Under the pieces are notes generated by a model. That model searched no databases, was not told the DNA's origin, and saw nothing but the letters and a program-made list of their open reading frames with translations. A program made the position numbers and the translations under genes. A DNA stretch of 41,274 nucleotides from Ferrimicrobium sp. (GTDB taxonomy: Bacteria > Actinomycetota > Acidimicrobiia > Acidimicrobiales > Acidimicrobiaceae), in the NCBI RefSeq assembly GCF_027319265.1, contig NZ_DAHVNP010000075.1:1-41274 (forward strand). The letters are read 5' to 3'. This document shows, one piece after another, positions 14,818 through 23,787 of this stretch (the first letter of the stretch is position 1; each line of letters starts with the position of its first letter).

Positions 14818-15359
14818 TGTGGTAAGCTGGGGACTACCGTCGTATCTGCGCCAGGGAAGAGACAGGACGGCTTGGGGCGTGGTGGCTATTGGCGTGTTGG
14901 GAAGCTAGCTGGTTCTACTGCTCGATGTAACGGTGTACTGTCCTGGCGGAGATGCTCCTCCCCGACGAATACAGCAATGTGAGAACCGGATCTGCACATG
15001 GTTGTGAGATCGATGCCAGACACGTTGACGATCTTCTCGGCGAAACGGTCACCTGGAGGCACCTTGTGAAGGTTTGCAACTCTCGATGGAAAAACCGCTG
15101 GAGGAGATTCGGTTCATAGCGGTGAAAGGTTTGATTCCCGTGCACCCTCTGGGAAGTCAGGCATTATCGGGCGTGACCAACAGTGTGGAACTGCCCAACG
15201 ATGGTACTTGTCTATTCATGCTCTTTGACTCAGAAAGAAGTGACAATAGTCCTCTTAGTTGGCAGTACCAAGTAATTTGCTTCCAAGTCGATAGGATGCT
15301 AGGTAGCGATAGGTGTGAGATGTCCGTTGAGGGCTTGCACCATGGAGAAAGGATGCCAA
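14818..15359. other. 542-bp stretch without a supported gene
   Basis: No open frame with a domain or a ribosome-binding site. A minus-strand frame at 14915-15145 ends SSGRSISARTVHRYIEQ, which vaguely recalls a helix-turn-helix segment, but this is too short to call. Confidence 0.35.
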
Positions 15360-15830
15360 GTGAGACGAAGACAGATGGCTCTAATGGCGGTGACGATGAT
15401 GACGACGAGTACCGTGTTGGCTGCCTGTGGAACGAGTAGTTCGTCAGCAACTCCTGCCAAGGCACCGTCGGCCAAGGTCACGATTACCAAGACATTCCAG
15501 ACCTTTTTTGACGGTTCCTCCGCGGCAGCTACCAAGATCAGACTCCTACAAAATGGAAGTGCATTCTCTCCAGTGATCAAGGCACAGGCGAGCTCAAGTA
15601 TCGCGAAGGGTACCAGCGCAAAGGTCTCCAACGTCACCTTGGTCTCACCTGTGGCGGCAACAGTGACCTATACCATCTACCTCGGTGGACAGCCCGCCCT
15701 CAAGGATCAGCATGGCGAGGCGGTCAAGGTGGATGGAACATGGAAGGTGGGGGATGCCAGCTTCTGTAACTTGATTTCGCTGGAGGGTGCCAAAGTACCC
15801 GCCTGCGCTACATTCGAGAAGAACTCTTAA
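15360..15830 (+). CDS. MTB12-like secreted lipoprotein
   Basis: 156 residues from the GTG at 15360 (AAAGGA upstream; an ATG at 15342 overlaps that site). A lipoprotein signal peptide is evident: VRRRQMALMAV, a hydrophobic core and lipobox LAAC, followed by a Ser/Ala-rich linker. The domain from KVTITKTFQTFFDGSS to ASFCNLISLEG has the NTF2-like layout of the mycobacterial low-molecular-weight antigen MTB12 C-terminal domain: FF.G.....K..LL.NG..F.P, VTY.I...G.P, WKV...SFC. The function of that domain is not established. It lies 4 bp before an MFS exporter gene, so the two are probably co-transcribed. Confidence 0.7.
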   Translation: MRRRQMALMAVTMMTTSTVLAACGTSSSSATPAKAPSAKVTITKTFQTFFDGSSAAATKIRLLQNGSAFSPVIKAQASSSIAKGTSAKVSNVTLVSPVAATVTYTIYLGGQPALKDQHGEAVKVDGTWKVGDASFCNLISLEGAKVPACATFEKNS

Positions 15831-15834
15831 GTTT

Positions 15835-17352
15835 GTGGAGCAGTCACGGCGCCGCCTCGCCTTGGCGGTCCTGAGCGGTGTGCTATTTCTCACCTTTCTT
15901 GATACCACGATCGTTGCGGTGGCGCTAGCGCCTATCCAGAGCCATCTCCATGCGGGTGTCGATGAGCTGCAGTGGGTGATCGGTGGGTACGCGGTGGCCT
16001 TTGCCGCACTCATGTTGGTGTTTGGTGCGATTGGTGATAGGTACGGCCGACGCCGGATGATGGTGGCTGGTCTGGGACTCTTCGTCATCGGGTCGGTGAT
16101 CGCGGCGCTCGCCCCCTCAGCCGTTATCTTGATCGTTGCCAGGGTTGTGATGGGTATCGGTGCGGCAGCCTCCGAGCCCGGCACGCTATCGCTCATCCGT
16201 CACCTCTATCCCGAGGAGTCAGATCGGACCAAGGCCCTCGGGACGTGGGCGGCAGTCGCAGGCTTTGCACTCGCGATTGGCCCGGTGCTCGGTGGCATCC
16301 TCGTCGGACTCGATGGTTGGCCAACGATATTTTGGTTCAATTGTGTCGCTGGCGTGGTGGTCATCGTGATGGCGATCCGCGTTCTACCGGAGAGTGCAGA
16401 TCGATCGATTGGATCAGTAGACGTCTTGGGTTCGTTGACTGGCCCATTCGCACTTGGGGTTCTCGTTGTAGGCATCGTCGAGGGCGAGGTGCGAGGTTAC
16501 GCTTCGCCCATTATCGTCACATGTTTTGCCCTCGCTTTATTGGGTGCGATCGGCTTCATTCTTGCGGAGCATCGAGCCTTGAATCCACTCTTACGGCTGA
16601 GGTTTTTGCGCAATGCTCGGTTCAGTGGGGCGCTGATGTTGGCCTTTAGCATCTACTTCTCGATATTTGCCATCTTTTTCTTCGTTGCCCTGTATTTGGA
16701 GGTTGTCGAGGGTGACAGTTCCTATCAAGTAGCGGGTATCTTCGCTGCGATGATGATCACGATGATCGTTGCCTCTATCGTTGCTGGACGTTGGACAACC
16801 CAAGTGGGAACCAGGATGGCGACTGGGTTTGGCGCACTTCTCGCAGCGGCTGGAATTGGGCTGTCGGACCTTGCGCTTTCGGGGCCAACGCACCCGCTCT
16901 TGCTGGCTGCGACCCTTGCCATCGCGGGGATTGGGTTTGGACTGGTAGTCGTGCCAGTGACAAGCATCGCCCTATCAACCGTTCCTCCAGAGCATTCTGG
17001 CATGGCGGCCGCAGCGACCAACACGATGCGAGCCCTCGGGGTTACCTTGAGTGTAGCGATTTTGGGTAGCTTCTTGAACGGCGAATTAACGGGTGGTCTA
17101 TCGAGTCGACTCGCGCGATTGGGGGTGCCCCCAGCGTTTCGTCAGGTCGTTATCAACGCGGTTGAAACCGGTGGTGTCGCTGGTCACGAAGGAGGCGCTG
17201 CCAAGATCTATGGGCCCATCGTTGGTAAGGTCATTGGTGCTGCGTACAGCTCGTTTCATGCCGGACTCTCGGTGTCGTTGATCATCGCTGGATCTCTGAT
17301 TGTACTCGGTGGTGCGGTGTCGCTCGTGACACGGGCGGGTCACACGAGATAG
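15835..17352 (+). CDS. DHA2-type MFS drug/metabolite exporter
   Basis: 505 residues from the GTG at 15835, four bases after the lipoprotein stop. About fourteen hydrophobic segments, with motif A after helix 2 (GAIGDRYGRRRMM), motif D1 in helix 1 (FLDTTIVAVALAPI) and motif C-like glycine/proline pattern in helix 5 (AIGPVLGGILVG). Together these place it in the EmrB/QacA (DHA2) group of proton-driven exporters. The substrate is unknown. Pairing with a lipoprotein recalls exporter-lipoprotein pairs of mycobacteria (Rv1410c-LprG type), but the lipoprotein here is of a different family. Confidence 0.85.
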   Translation: MEQSRRRLALAVLSGVLFLTFLDTTIVAVALAPIQSHLHAGVDELQWVIGGYAVAFAALMLVFGAIGDRYGRRRMMVAGLGLFVIGSVIAALAPSAVILIVARVVMGIGAAASEPGTLSLIRHLYPEESDRTKALGTWAAVAGFALAIGPVLGGILVGLDGWPTIFWFNCVAGVVVIVMAIRVLPESADRSIGSVDVLGSLTGPFALGVLVVGIVEGEVRGYASPIIVTCFALALLGAIGFILAEHRALNPLLRLRFLRNARFSGALMLAFSIYFSIFAIFFFVALYLEVVEGDSSYQVAGIFAAMMITMIVASIVAGRWTTQVGTRMATGFGALLAAAGIGLSDLALSGPTHPLLLAATLAIAGIGFGLVVVPVTSIALSTVPPEHSGMAAAATNTMRALGVTLSVAILGSFLNGELTGGLSSRLARLGVPPAFRQVVINAVETGGVAGHEGGAAKIYGPIVGKVIGAAYSSFHAGLSVSLIIAGSLIVLGGAVSLVTRAGHTR

Positions 17353-17592
17353 ATCATCTCATGTGGTGGTGTCGTAGAAGCGACGTTGGCTCTTCGCAAT
17401 CCGGACGCAGATCTTTGATCGAGCCCGAGCATTGGTACTCGTTGCCATTCGGTAGCGTGAGGGGCCGCATGGGCGTCGTGGTGGAGACCAGCGAGGTCTT
17501 CTATCAGAGTCCGTACTGGGCAGTGATGTACCAATAGGCTTGGTGTTGGTAGGGATCCATGACTGGATGAGCAACGGGAAAGGTAGATAGAG

Positions 17593-18015
17593 TTGGGAGA
17601 AGAGAACTGTTTTGCGTGTGGCACAAAGAACCCGATCGGCCTTCATCTGGAGTTCAGTGGCTCCGACGGCGTGGTTCGAGCGACCTACCGGGCTGAGCGG
17701 CGTTTTGTGGGATGGGACGACGTCCTGCATGGAGGGATCACCGCGACGATGCTGGATGAGGCTGCGAGCTACGTTCCCTATTCGATGGGCTTTGTCACCG
17801 TTACGGCTCGTCTCGAGGTGAGATACTCCTTGCCCATTCGAGTTGATGAGCTACTCGCGATCGAGGGTCGATTCCTCGGTCGACGGCGTCGAGTCGTCGA
17901 GGCGGAGTCGGAGATCCGTGATGAACAGGGAGTCGTGCGAGCGAGTGCTGCGGCGAAGTTGATGATTCTTGGGGAGCGCAGTGCTGGTGGGCCGGGGGCT
18001 GGCGATCTGCTCTGA
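17593..18015 (+). CDS. PaaI-type hotdog-fold thioesterase
   Basis: 140 residues from the TTG at 17593 (GGGAAAGG about nine bases upstream). It opens with NCFACGTKNPIGLHLEF, a hallmark of a hotdog-fold subgroup, followed by the catalytic-helix block HGGITATMLDEAASY. A C-terminal strand set (ARLEVRYSLPIRVDE...VVRASAAAKLMIL) completes the fold. Members hydrolyse acyl-CoA thioesters; the acyl group here is unknown. It stands alone, convergent with the EamA permease gene. Confidence 0.85.
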   Translation: MGEENCFACGTKNPIGLHLEFSGSDGVVRATYRAERRFVGWDDVLHGGITATMLDEAASYVPYSMGFVTVTARLEVRYSLPIRVDELLAIEGRFLGRRRRVVEAESEIRDEQGVVRASAAAKLMILGERSAGGPGAGDLL

Positions 18016-18054
18016 TATGGTGGCTGGTTGATCAGTTGTATAGAGCGAGCGACA

Positions 18055-18993
18055 CTAAGAGGGAGGTGTCGGCAGTTCGTCCGAGCGGCGGGATCCATCG
18101 TCGAGGAGTGAGAGGCCGATCACCGAACCAAGGACGAGTACCACTCCTGCGATGAGTGTCAAGCTCACTCGCAAGTTGAAGAGAAAGATCGATGCGACGG
18201 CTGCGGTGAGCGGCTCAAGCGTACCTACCACATTGGCGAGCAGTGGAGCAATGTTGGCGAGGGCACTGAGGTAGAGCAGAAACGGGACCGCGGTTCCTCC
18301 GACGATGATGAAGAGGACAAGCAGGATCTCGGGCATGGTCATGGTGGTTGGTGCATCGAGTATGAGCCATGGCAACAGGACCACAGACCCGATCAGGAAG
18401 GCACCCGCGACGACGACCTCTGCGTTGTGTTGTGCCAAGAGTTCAGTAGGTAACAGGTTGTAGAACGCCGTGAAGAGTGCAGAGGTCAGTCCCCATGCGA
18501 CTCCCGCTAATGGTATCGCCAGTCCAGAGGTGGAGCCGTCGGTGACGACGAGAAAGACACCAGCTAACGCACCTGCTATCAGGAGTATCAGTAAGGGCTT
18601 TGGTACCTTGAAATGCCGTAACGAGATCCAGCCAAGGATAAGAACGGGACTCGTGAACTGGAGAAGAGTTGCGGATACTGCGGTGCCGTGGGCGATGGCG
18701 AGGAAAAAGGTGAGTTGAACGCCATCGAGGGCCACCACTCCAAAGACGATGATGGTGGCCAATCGTCGTCGGTCGGCGCTGAAACGCTTGAAACCGGCTC
18801 CTCGCCCTCTGGGTCCAGCCCAAAGGGCGAGGAGGACTCCAGCCCCAGTGACTCGTACCGCGGCGAGCCAGGTTGGCTCGAGGTGATAACGCTGGAAAAG
18901 TTGTTGTGCCGCAATGCCAGAAAATCCCCACAGAATGGCAGCAGCGACGATCCCGATGATGCCTGGGCGCTGGCGAATGTGGCGAGGATGCAT
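18055..18993 (-). CDS. EamA-family (DMT superfamily) permease
   Basis: About 312 residues if started at the ATG at 18993 (MHPRHIRQRPGIIGIV). The frame is open upstream to 19113 but the extra 40 residues are polar and unlike the family, and no site has a convincing ribosome-binding sequence. Ten hydrophobic segments form two EamA repeats: the first begins GIVAAAILWGFSGIAAQQLF, the second AGVAWGLTSALFTAFYNLL, and conserved helix-4-like blocks (TSPVLILGW; LEPLTAAVASIFLF) occur in each. This is the usual architecture of metabolite or amino-acid exporters such as RhtA/YdcZ relatives. The substrate is unknown. Confidence 0.85.
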   Translation of the reverse strand: MHPRHIRQRPGIIGIVAAAILWGFSGIAAQQLFQRYHLEPTWLAAVRVTGAGVLLALWAGPRGRGAGFKRFSADRRRLATIIVFGVVALDGVQLTFFLAIAHGTAVSATLLQFTSPVLILGWISLRHFKVPKPLLILLIAGALAGVFLVVTDGSTSGLAIPLAGVAWGLTSALFTAFYNLLPTELLAQHNAEVVVAGAFLIGSVVLLPWLILDAPTTMTMPEILLVLFIIVGGTAVPFLLYLSALANIAPLLANVVGTLEPLTAAVASIFLFNLRVSLTLIAGVVLVLGSVIGLSLLDDGSRRSDELPTPPS

Positions 18994-19339
18994 GTTTTGA
19001 TTGTAGATCCGCAGGGATGCGACGTTTGTAACTTCAACGGTAGATAGTCCTCCCGCGGTGGTGCTCATCACGGTGGTGGTGCTGGCGTGTCCGTGGATGC
19101 TCGCTCGGTTCATGGTGGCGCACTAATAGCTGCGATCCCCATGACCCCTGATTGGATGCGTGCCAATTCGGAGACCCGAGCCCGATAGAAGATCGGACTG
19201 GGGCTGTTCTGTCTGTAATCCATGAACGCGTTGGTGCTGGAGGGAGGGGTCGCATCCGTGAAGACTTGAAGGTAGACGGACTTATGCCCTATTGTAGGTG
19301 CAGCTAGATAGACGCAAGTGTGGAACGAAAGGTGGAACG
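18994..19339. promoter_or_regulatory. Divergent promoter region (EamA permease / malic enzyme)
   Basis: Shared upstream region of two divergent genes. On the plus strand TTGAAG (19266-19271), an 18-bp spacer and TATTGT (19290-19295) make a plausible sigma-70-type promoter about 45 bp before the malic-enzyme start. No operator was recognised and no convincing promoter was seen for the permease. Confidence 0.4.
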
Positions 19340-20716
19340 GTGGGCAATCCGAGTGCTTCGTTTTCGGTGACTTTGCGGGTGGAGATCTCCGACTCGCGCC
19401 TGGTCGGCGCGATCACGACGGTGTTGGCTGAAGCTGGTGGTGCTATTACCGCCCTCGACACAGTGGAGTCCCGGGGAGAGCGGCTTGTGGTCGATATCAC
19501 CTGCAACGCTGTCGATGAAGAGCATGCATCCCGGTTGCGTTCGGAGGTCGAGGCCATCGAAGGCGTCACCGTGCGCGCCATGAGCGATCGCACCCTTCTG
19601 TTACACCTGGGAGGTGTCTTGGCGACGGAGTCCAAGGTCCCGCTTAAGACACGCGATGATCTCTCGATGGCCTATACGCCAGGAGTTGCGCGGGTATCAC
19701 TAGCGATTGCACGCGATCATGGGGCGGCGAGAAATCTGACTATCAAGCGCAACAGTGTGGCGGTGGTGACTGATGGATCAGCGGTGCTCGGACTCGGTAA
19801 TCTTGGTCCTGAGGCGGCTCTGCCGGTGATGGAGGGCAAAGCAGTCCTGTTCAAGCGTTTTGGTGATGTCGATGCTTGGCCAGTGTGCTTGGCATCTCAA
19901 GATGTCGACGAGATCGTACAGGCAGTTCGCATGATTGCACCTGTCTTTGGAGGCATCAACCTTGAAGATATCTCCGCACCGCGCTGTTTCGAGGTCGAGC
20001 GACGCCTCCGAGAGCACCTCGACATCCCGGTATTTCATGACGACCAACATGGCACGGCGATTGTCGTTCTGGCGGCCCTGCTCAATGCACTTCGGGTCGT
20101 GGAGAAGCGTCTGGACACGGCAAAGGTGGTCGTCCTCGGGGTGGGAGCAGCTGGCGTGGCAATCGCCAAGCTACTCATCAATGAGGGTGTTGGTAACCTG
20201 ATCGCCGTCGACCGCGACGGAGTTCTTGATCCCCAGTCTAGCTCGCTCGACGAGAATCGCCTGTGGGTTGCTCAACACTCGAACCCTGATGGCGTTCGAG
20301 GGGATCTGCGTACCGCGCTCCAGGGGGCTGATGTGGTCATCGGGGTCTCCGGGCCAAACCTGTTGACCGAGAGTGATCTGCGGCACATGGCGCCTGATCC
20401 GATTGTCTTCGCCCTTGCGAACCCTGATCCTGAAGTCGAGCCGTCTGTGGCTCGTCGTATTGCGCCTGTCGTTGCGACCGGTCGCAGTGATGAACCAAAT
20501 CAGATCAATAATGTGTTGGTTTTTCCAGGGTTTTTCCGAGGTCTTCTGGACGCAGGCGCGACAAAAATTACTGAGGCGATGGAGCTGGCGGCAGCCCGCG
20601 CACTGGCAGCGATCGTTACCGAAGACGAGTTATCACCGGCCTACATCGTTCCAACGGTCTTTAATCCAGCGGTGGCACCCACGATCGCCCAGGCGGTGGA
20701 GGCGGCGGCAAAGTAA
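19340..20716 (+). CDS. Malic enzyme with N-terminal ACT domain
   Basis: 458 residues from the GTG at 19340 (AAAGGTGG upstream). Residues about 10-85 form an ACT domain (SVTLRVEISDSRLVGAIT ... GVTVRAMSDRTLLLHLGG), a small-molecule-binding regulatory module. Then comes a short bacterial malic enzyme: catalytic Tyr in AYTPGVARVS, Lys in GKAVLFKRFG, metal ligands in NLEDISAPRCFEVE and FHDDQHGTA, and the Rossmann loop VVLGVGAAGVAIAKLL. It decarboxylates malate to pyruvate, reducing NAD(P)+. The ACT domain suggests allosteric control, perhaps by an amino acid; this is inference. NAD versus NADP specificity is not decided here. Confidence 0.9.
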   Translation: MGNPSASFSVTLRVEISDSRLVGAITTVLAEAGGAITALDTVESRGERLVVDITCNAVDEEHASRLRSEVEAIEGVTVRAMSDRTLLLHLGGVLATESKVPLKTRDDLSMAYTPGVARVSLAIARDHGAARNLTIKRNSVAVVTDGSAVLGLGNLGPEAALPVMEGKAVLFKRFGDVDAWPVCLASQDVDEIVQAVRMIAPVFGGINLEDISAPRCFEVERRLREHLDIPVFHDDQHGTAIVVLAALLNALRVVEKRLDTAKVVVLGVGAAGVAIAKLLINEGVGNLIAVDRDGVLDPQSSSLDENRLWVAQHSNPDGVRGDLRTALQGADVVIGVSGPNLLTESDLRHMAPDPIVFALANPDPEVEPSVARRIAPVVATGRSDEPNQINNVLVFPGFFRGLLDAGATKITEAMELAAARALAAIVTEDELSPAYIVPTVFNPAVAPTIAQAVEAAAK

Positions 20717-20801
20717 GAGGCTCCTGCGCTGGTAGTCCAAGAGAGATAGCGGTTGCTCAATGGTGATGTTTGAGGAGGTATCTCGTTGGGCGGGTTGTCG
20801 T

Positions 20802-21569
20802 TTAGCCGGGACAGCTATAGCGGGCGGTGGCAGTGATAAATTTCTTGACGAGCCGGAAGCTGCCGTGGGTGAAGGTGAACTCGAGCGATTCCATGGCAGC
20901 TGGCGGTTGGTCGGGGACCGAGTAATCAATGCCCGTAAGTCCTACGATGGTGAAGGCGTTCCCGTGGACAAATTGCGGGCCGCTCGTGTAACAGTTGATG
21001 CTCGAGAGAACTGGACCTGCCGCTTTATAATCTGAACTCTGAGTCGTTCCAGGTGGGCTTGGGACCGCCCTTGCTTGTTGGTCGCCTTGGAGCAGGTTTG
21101 AGAAGTAGAGAACGCTTGTCGCAGAATCGTGCTGCAGTGGGCTTGGTGGAAGGGAGACCAGCGTGGAGAGCAGCTGTGGCCGGGTGCTACTCGAACTGGT
21201 GGGAGGGGCGAATGCCCAAAGTCCATTCGGTAGGGATGAGGCATTGATGCCACAAGTCGCCGTTACGATGGCGATAGGTGCGTGTGACCCCACGAGATAG
21301 CCGACGACGGATCCGTGTTCGACGACTTTTGCCCCAGGGTTGACGTGGCAGTGGGGGAGAAGACTAGGGTAGGTCACCCTAGACCAGTTGACGCTGCTAA
21401 ATGCTTTGGCATCAGCTCGATCCCTTGCAGTGGTAGGAGTGGGTTTGAGCACGCCGCTGGACTTGGCGGTCACGGGCTTGGCGTTTGCGGATCCACAACT
21501 CGTCAAGAGGAGCGCACCCAGGATGAGAGCCGATGTGAGGAGAACTGGAGGAGGTGTTTTTCGGGGCAC
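20802..21569 (-). CDS. Lipoprotein of unknown function
   Basis: 255 residues, start GTG at 21569. GAAAGG directly abuts the start, so the exact start is uncertain. A type II signal peptide with hydrophobic LLTSALILGALLLTSC places the lipidated cysteine at about residue 25, followed by a Ser/Thr/Pro linker. The mature domain has about five further cysteines (HCHVNPG, TCGINAS, INCYTSG, YSCPG) that could form disulphides, and a Ser/Pro-rich middle. I do not recognise the family. It is convergent with the malic-enzyme gene and divergent from xerC. Confidence 0.7.
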   Translation of the reverse strand: MPRKTPPPVLLTSALILGALLLTSCGSANAKPVTAKSSGVLKPTPTTARDRADAKAFSSVNWSRVTYPSLLPHCHVNPGAKVVEHGSVVGYLVGSHAPIAIVTATCGINASSLPNGLWAFAPPTSSSSTRPQLLSTLVSLPPSPLQHDSATSVLYFSNLLQGDQQARAVPSPPGTTQSSDYKAAGPVLSSINCYTSGPQFVHGNAFTIVGLTGIDYSVPDQPPAAMESLEFTFTHGSFRLVKKFITATARYSCPG

Positions 21570-21668
21570 CTTTCAAAGGCTAACCTGTGACCGTGGGATC
21601 AATAGCTACTGATGGTTCAGGTTCTCCCGCACTTCGGCTGTTCGAGGGCGAGCTGGCTGGTAGGAACT

Positions 21669-22541
21669 ATGGTGATGGGTGTGGGTAATGCGCGTTGTTG
21701 GCGGCTGGAGGAGTACCGCGCCTCGCTGAGTTATCTCTCACCCGCGACCCAACACCGATATCTTACGGGTTTGGATTGGATGATTCGCGCCTCTGCTGAA
21801 CTTGGTATACTCGACCCGGCTGATCTGAATGTTCGCCTTGTACGGCGGGTGATATCGAAGCGACAGGCGAGCGGGGTTGCCCGATCGACGCTGCGAACTG
21901 ATCTCGCGGCGTTCTCGTCCTATCTGCGTTTTCGTGATGACCTTGATCTCGCTCCGCTGCGTCTGGCGCTCGTGAAGCCGGGAACATCGACGCAAAGGAA
22001 GCTTCCTCGAACGTTGGATGCAACAAGCGTTCGTGCAACTCTCGATGGCCTTCGATCGCATCCCGATGCGAACCTTCTGCACTACGCCGTACTTGAGACG
22101 CTGTATGACACTGGGCTACGCGTCGGTGAGTTGGTGCAGCTCGATCTTGGGGATGTGGATTTCGCAGGCTGCCGGATCTCGGTACGCAATGGCAAAGGTG
22201 GGAGACCGCGGGTCGTGCCCGTTGCTCAGTGCTGCCTCGATGCGATGCAACGCTACCTAGGAACCCGATCCGACCGTTCAACGGCGCTCTTTTTGGGTCC
22301 TCGGGGTTCCCGACTCGGAGTTCGATCGGTGCAACGCATCGTCGATCACTATTTTCCTGGTGCACACCCACACTCCTTGCGTCACAGTTATGCAACCCAT
22401 CTACTAGAAAACGGTGCCGATTTGCGAAGCCTTCAGGAGCTTCTCGGACACGCTAGACTATCCACAACGGAAATTTATACTCATGTGAGTCACGAACGGT
22501 TAGCAAGGGTCTATCGGGAGTTACATCCACGGGGCAAGTAG
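21669..22541 (+). CDS. xerC: Tyrosine recombinase XerC/XerD
   Basis: 290 residues from the ATG at 21669 (other in-frame starts at 21612 and 21675). The N-terminal SAM-like core-binding domain ([17 protein letters not shown]...[14 protein letters not shown]) and the complete catalytic set are present: R151 in TGLRVGEL, K176 in NGKGGRPR, H235 and R238 in HPHSLRHS, H261 in [10 protein letters not shown] and nucleophile Y270 in IYTHV. Size and position next to whiG and rpsB match the chromosomal XerC of other Actinomycetota, which resolves chromosome dimers at dif with a partner. It is not related to the broken phage integrase at 6450. It sits 8 bp before the sigma-factor gene. Confidence 0.9.
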   Translation: MVMGVGNARCWRLEEYRASLSYLSPATQHRYLTGLDWMIRASAELGILDPADLNVRLVRRVISKRQASGVARSTLRTDLAAFSSYLRFRDDLDLAPLRLALVKPGTSTQRKLPRTLDATSVRATLDGLRSHPDANLLHYAVLETLYDTGLRVGELVQLDLGDVDFAGCRISVRNGKGGRPRVVPVAQCCLDAMQRYLGTRSDRSTALFLGPRGSRLGVRSVQRIVDHYFPGAHPHSLRHSYATHLLENGADLRSLQELLGHARLSTTEIYTHVSHERLARVYRELHPRGK

Positions 22542-22549
22542 GGGCTGCG

Positions 22550-23311
22550 ATGCAAGGTGATGCCGACTTAGATAAGTTATGGCATAGATACAAAGAGACT
22601 GGCGACCAGGGTTTGCGAGACCGTCTTTTGGTGACCTATTCGCCGCTGGTACGCTTTGTTGCCTCAAGGGTCGCGATTGGTCTGCCGAACTCGGTCGAAC
22701 AGGCCGACCTTGCGAGCTACGGTACCTTCGGTCTGATCGATGCTATCGAGAAGTTTGACCTTGATCGCAATATCAAGTTCGAAACCTATGCAATTACCCG
22801 TATCAAGGGCGCTATTATCGATGAACTCCGAGCAATTGACTGGGTGCCGCGATCGGTTCGTGCGAAGGCAAAAGCAGTGGAACAGGCCTATGCAAAGCTG
22901 GAAGCAAAGCTCCATCGGAGTCCAACCGACAAGGAAGTCGCCGCTGAGCTAGAGATTGATGAGTCCGAATTGCAGGCGATCTTCTCCAAGATCTCTTTCC
23001 TAGGCATTGCAGCGCTTGATGAGGTGGTCCTTGGTGGGGAGCGCAACGAAGGTATGACGCTAGGCGATACCATTGCTGATCGTAAGGAGAGCGCCAATGG
23101 CTCCTTTGAGCAAGAAGAGACTCGGCGCATGCTTGTTGATGCCATCAATCGGCTGGGTGACCGAGAGAAGATGGTGCTAACCCTCTACTACTACGAAGGC
23201 TTTACCCTGGCCGAGATCGGCGACATTCTCGGCGTGACTGAGAGCCGAGTCTGCCAGATTCACTCGAAGGCGGTATTGCAACTCCGAGGTAAGCTCGGCG
23301 ACGTGGGCTAG
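22550..23311 (+). CDS. whiG: WhiG/FliA-type RNA polymerase sigma factor
   Basis: 253 residues. Sigma-70 regions are clear: region 2 ([56 protein letters not shown], then DWVPRSVR, the WhiG/FliA form), region 3 ([20 protein letters not shown]) and region 4 ([20 protein letters not shown]-like, with helix-turn-helix [24 protein letters not shown]). In Streptomyces WhiG starts sporulation and is also encoded next to rpsB; in flagellate bacteria FliA drives motility genes. Which role applies here cannot be told from this window. A partner anti-sigma factor is not visible. Confidence 0.9.
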   Translation: MQGDADLDKLWHRYKETGDQGLRDRLLVTYSPLVRFVASRVAIGLPNSVEQADLASYGTFGLIDAIEKFDLDRNIKFETYAITRIKGAIIDELRAIDWVPRSVRAKAKAVEQAYAKLEAKLHRSPTDKEVAAELEIDESELQAIFSKISFLGIAALDEVVLGGERNEGMTLGDTIADRKESANGSFEQEETRRMLVDAINRLGDREKMVLTLYYYEGFTLAEIGDILGVTESRVCQIHSKAVLQLRGKLGDVG

Positions 23312-23663
23312 CGCCGGCGATCGATTAGTTCACTCGGGAGCGGAGCGTGCATGCGTCGGTGGAGCGCTTGGCTCCGTCGGACAATCGCTTTTCTCTGGCA
23401 GCTTTGATTGAATGAACTCGATTGCAGAGGTCGGCAATGCCGAACCGGACTCGTGAAAAGTGCCCAAAGGTAGCGATGCGATACCTGGCGTATCGGGAAT
23501 CGCTTCGGTTGGGTACCACAACCGTTAACGATCTTGAGAGGGCGATTTCCCGCTAGGTCACGCCCGATCTGGATGGAGTGTACATCTCTACCGAGCGCTT
23601 GAGGAAAGGTACGCAGCGAGTCGTAGGCGCCGATTGCGACGCCGACCACCTCATCGAAGAAGG
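23312..23663. other. Intergenic region between the sigma-factor gene and the rpsB promoter
   Basis: No coding sequence supported. A minus-strand 113-codon frame (23308-23649) has no start signal or recognised domain. Confidence 0.4.
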
Positions 23664-23692
23664 CTGACCTCGACTGTGGTTGCTGCTAGGCT
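23664..23692 (+). promoter_or_regulatory. Predicted rpsB promoter
   Basis: CTGACC (23664-23669), a 17-bp spacer and TAGGCT (23687-23692), a common actinobacterial -10 form, predict a start near 23699 and an untranslated leader of about 90 bases before rpsB. Confidence 0.5.
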
Positions 23693-23700
23693 ACCTTCGG

Positions 23701-23762
23701 CTCAAATTTGAGTAAGTAACGGGAGTGTTCGACCCACGGTCGGCGTTTGTCGCGAGGACACT
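23701..23762 (+). promoter_or_regulatory. Structured rpsB leader: palindrome plus three-way junction
   Basis: The predicted leader begins with the perfect 12-bp palindrome CTCAAATTTGAG (23701-23712). Next is a possible three-way junction: outer stem AGTGTTC/GGACACT (23724-23730, 23756-23762, one G-U pair), hairpin GACC-CAC-GGTC (23731-23741) and hairpin GCG-TTTGT-CGC (23743-23753). In other bacteria ribosomal protein S2 represses its own mRNA through such leaders, so this is a candidate S2-binding element. The pairing is drawn by eye and has not been tested. Confidence 0.4.
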
Positions 23763-23787
23763 TCTTAGTGCAACCGATGGGAGGATC

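Noticed and set aside
15645-16196. 183-codon minus-strand frame
   Set aside because: Shadow of the lipoprotein and MFS genes; composition typical of antisense to membrane-protein genes.
23308-23649. 113-codon minus-strand frame between the sigma-factor gene and rpsB
   Set aside because: No start signal and no similarity to any gene usually found here.
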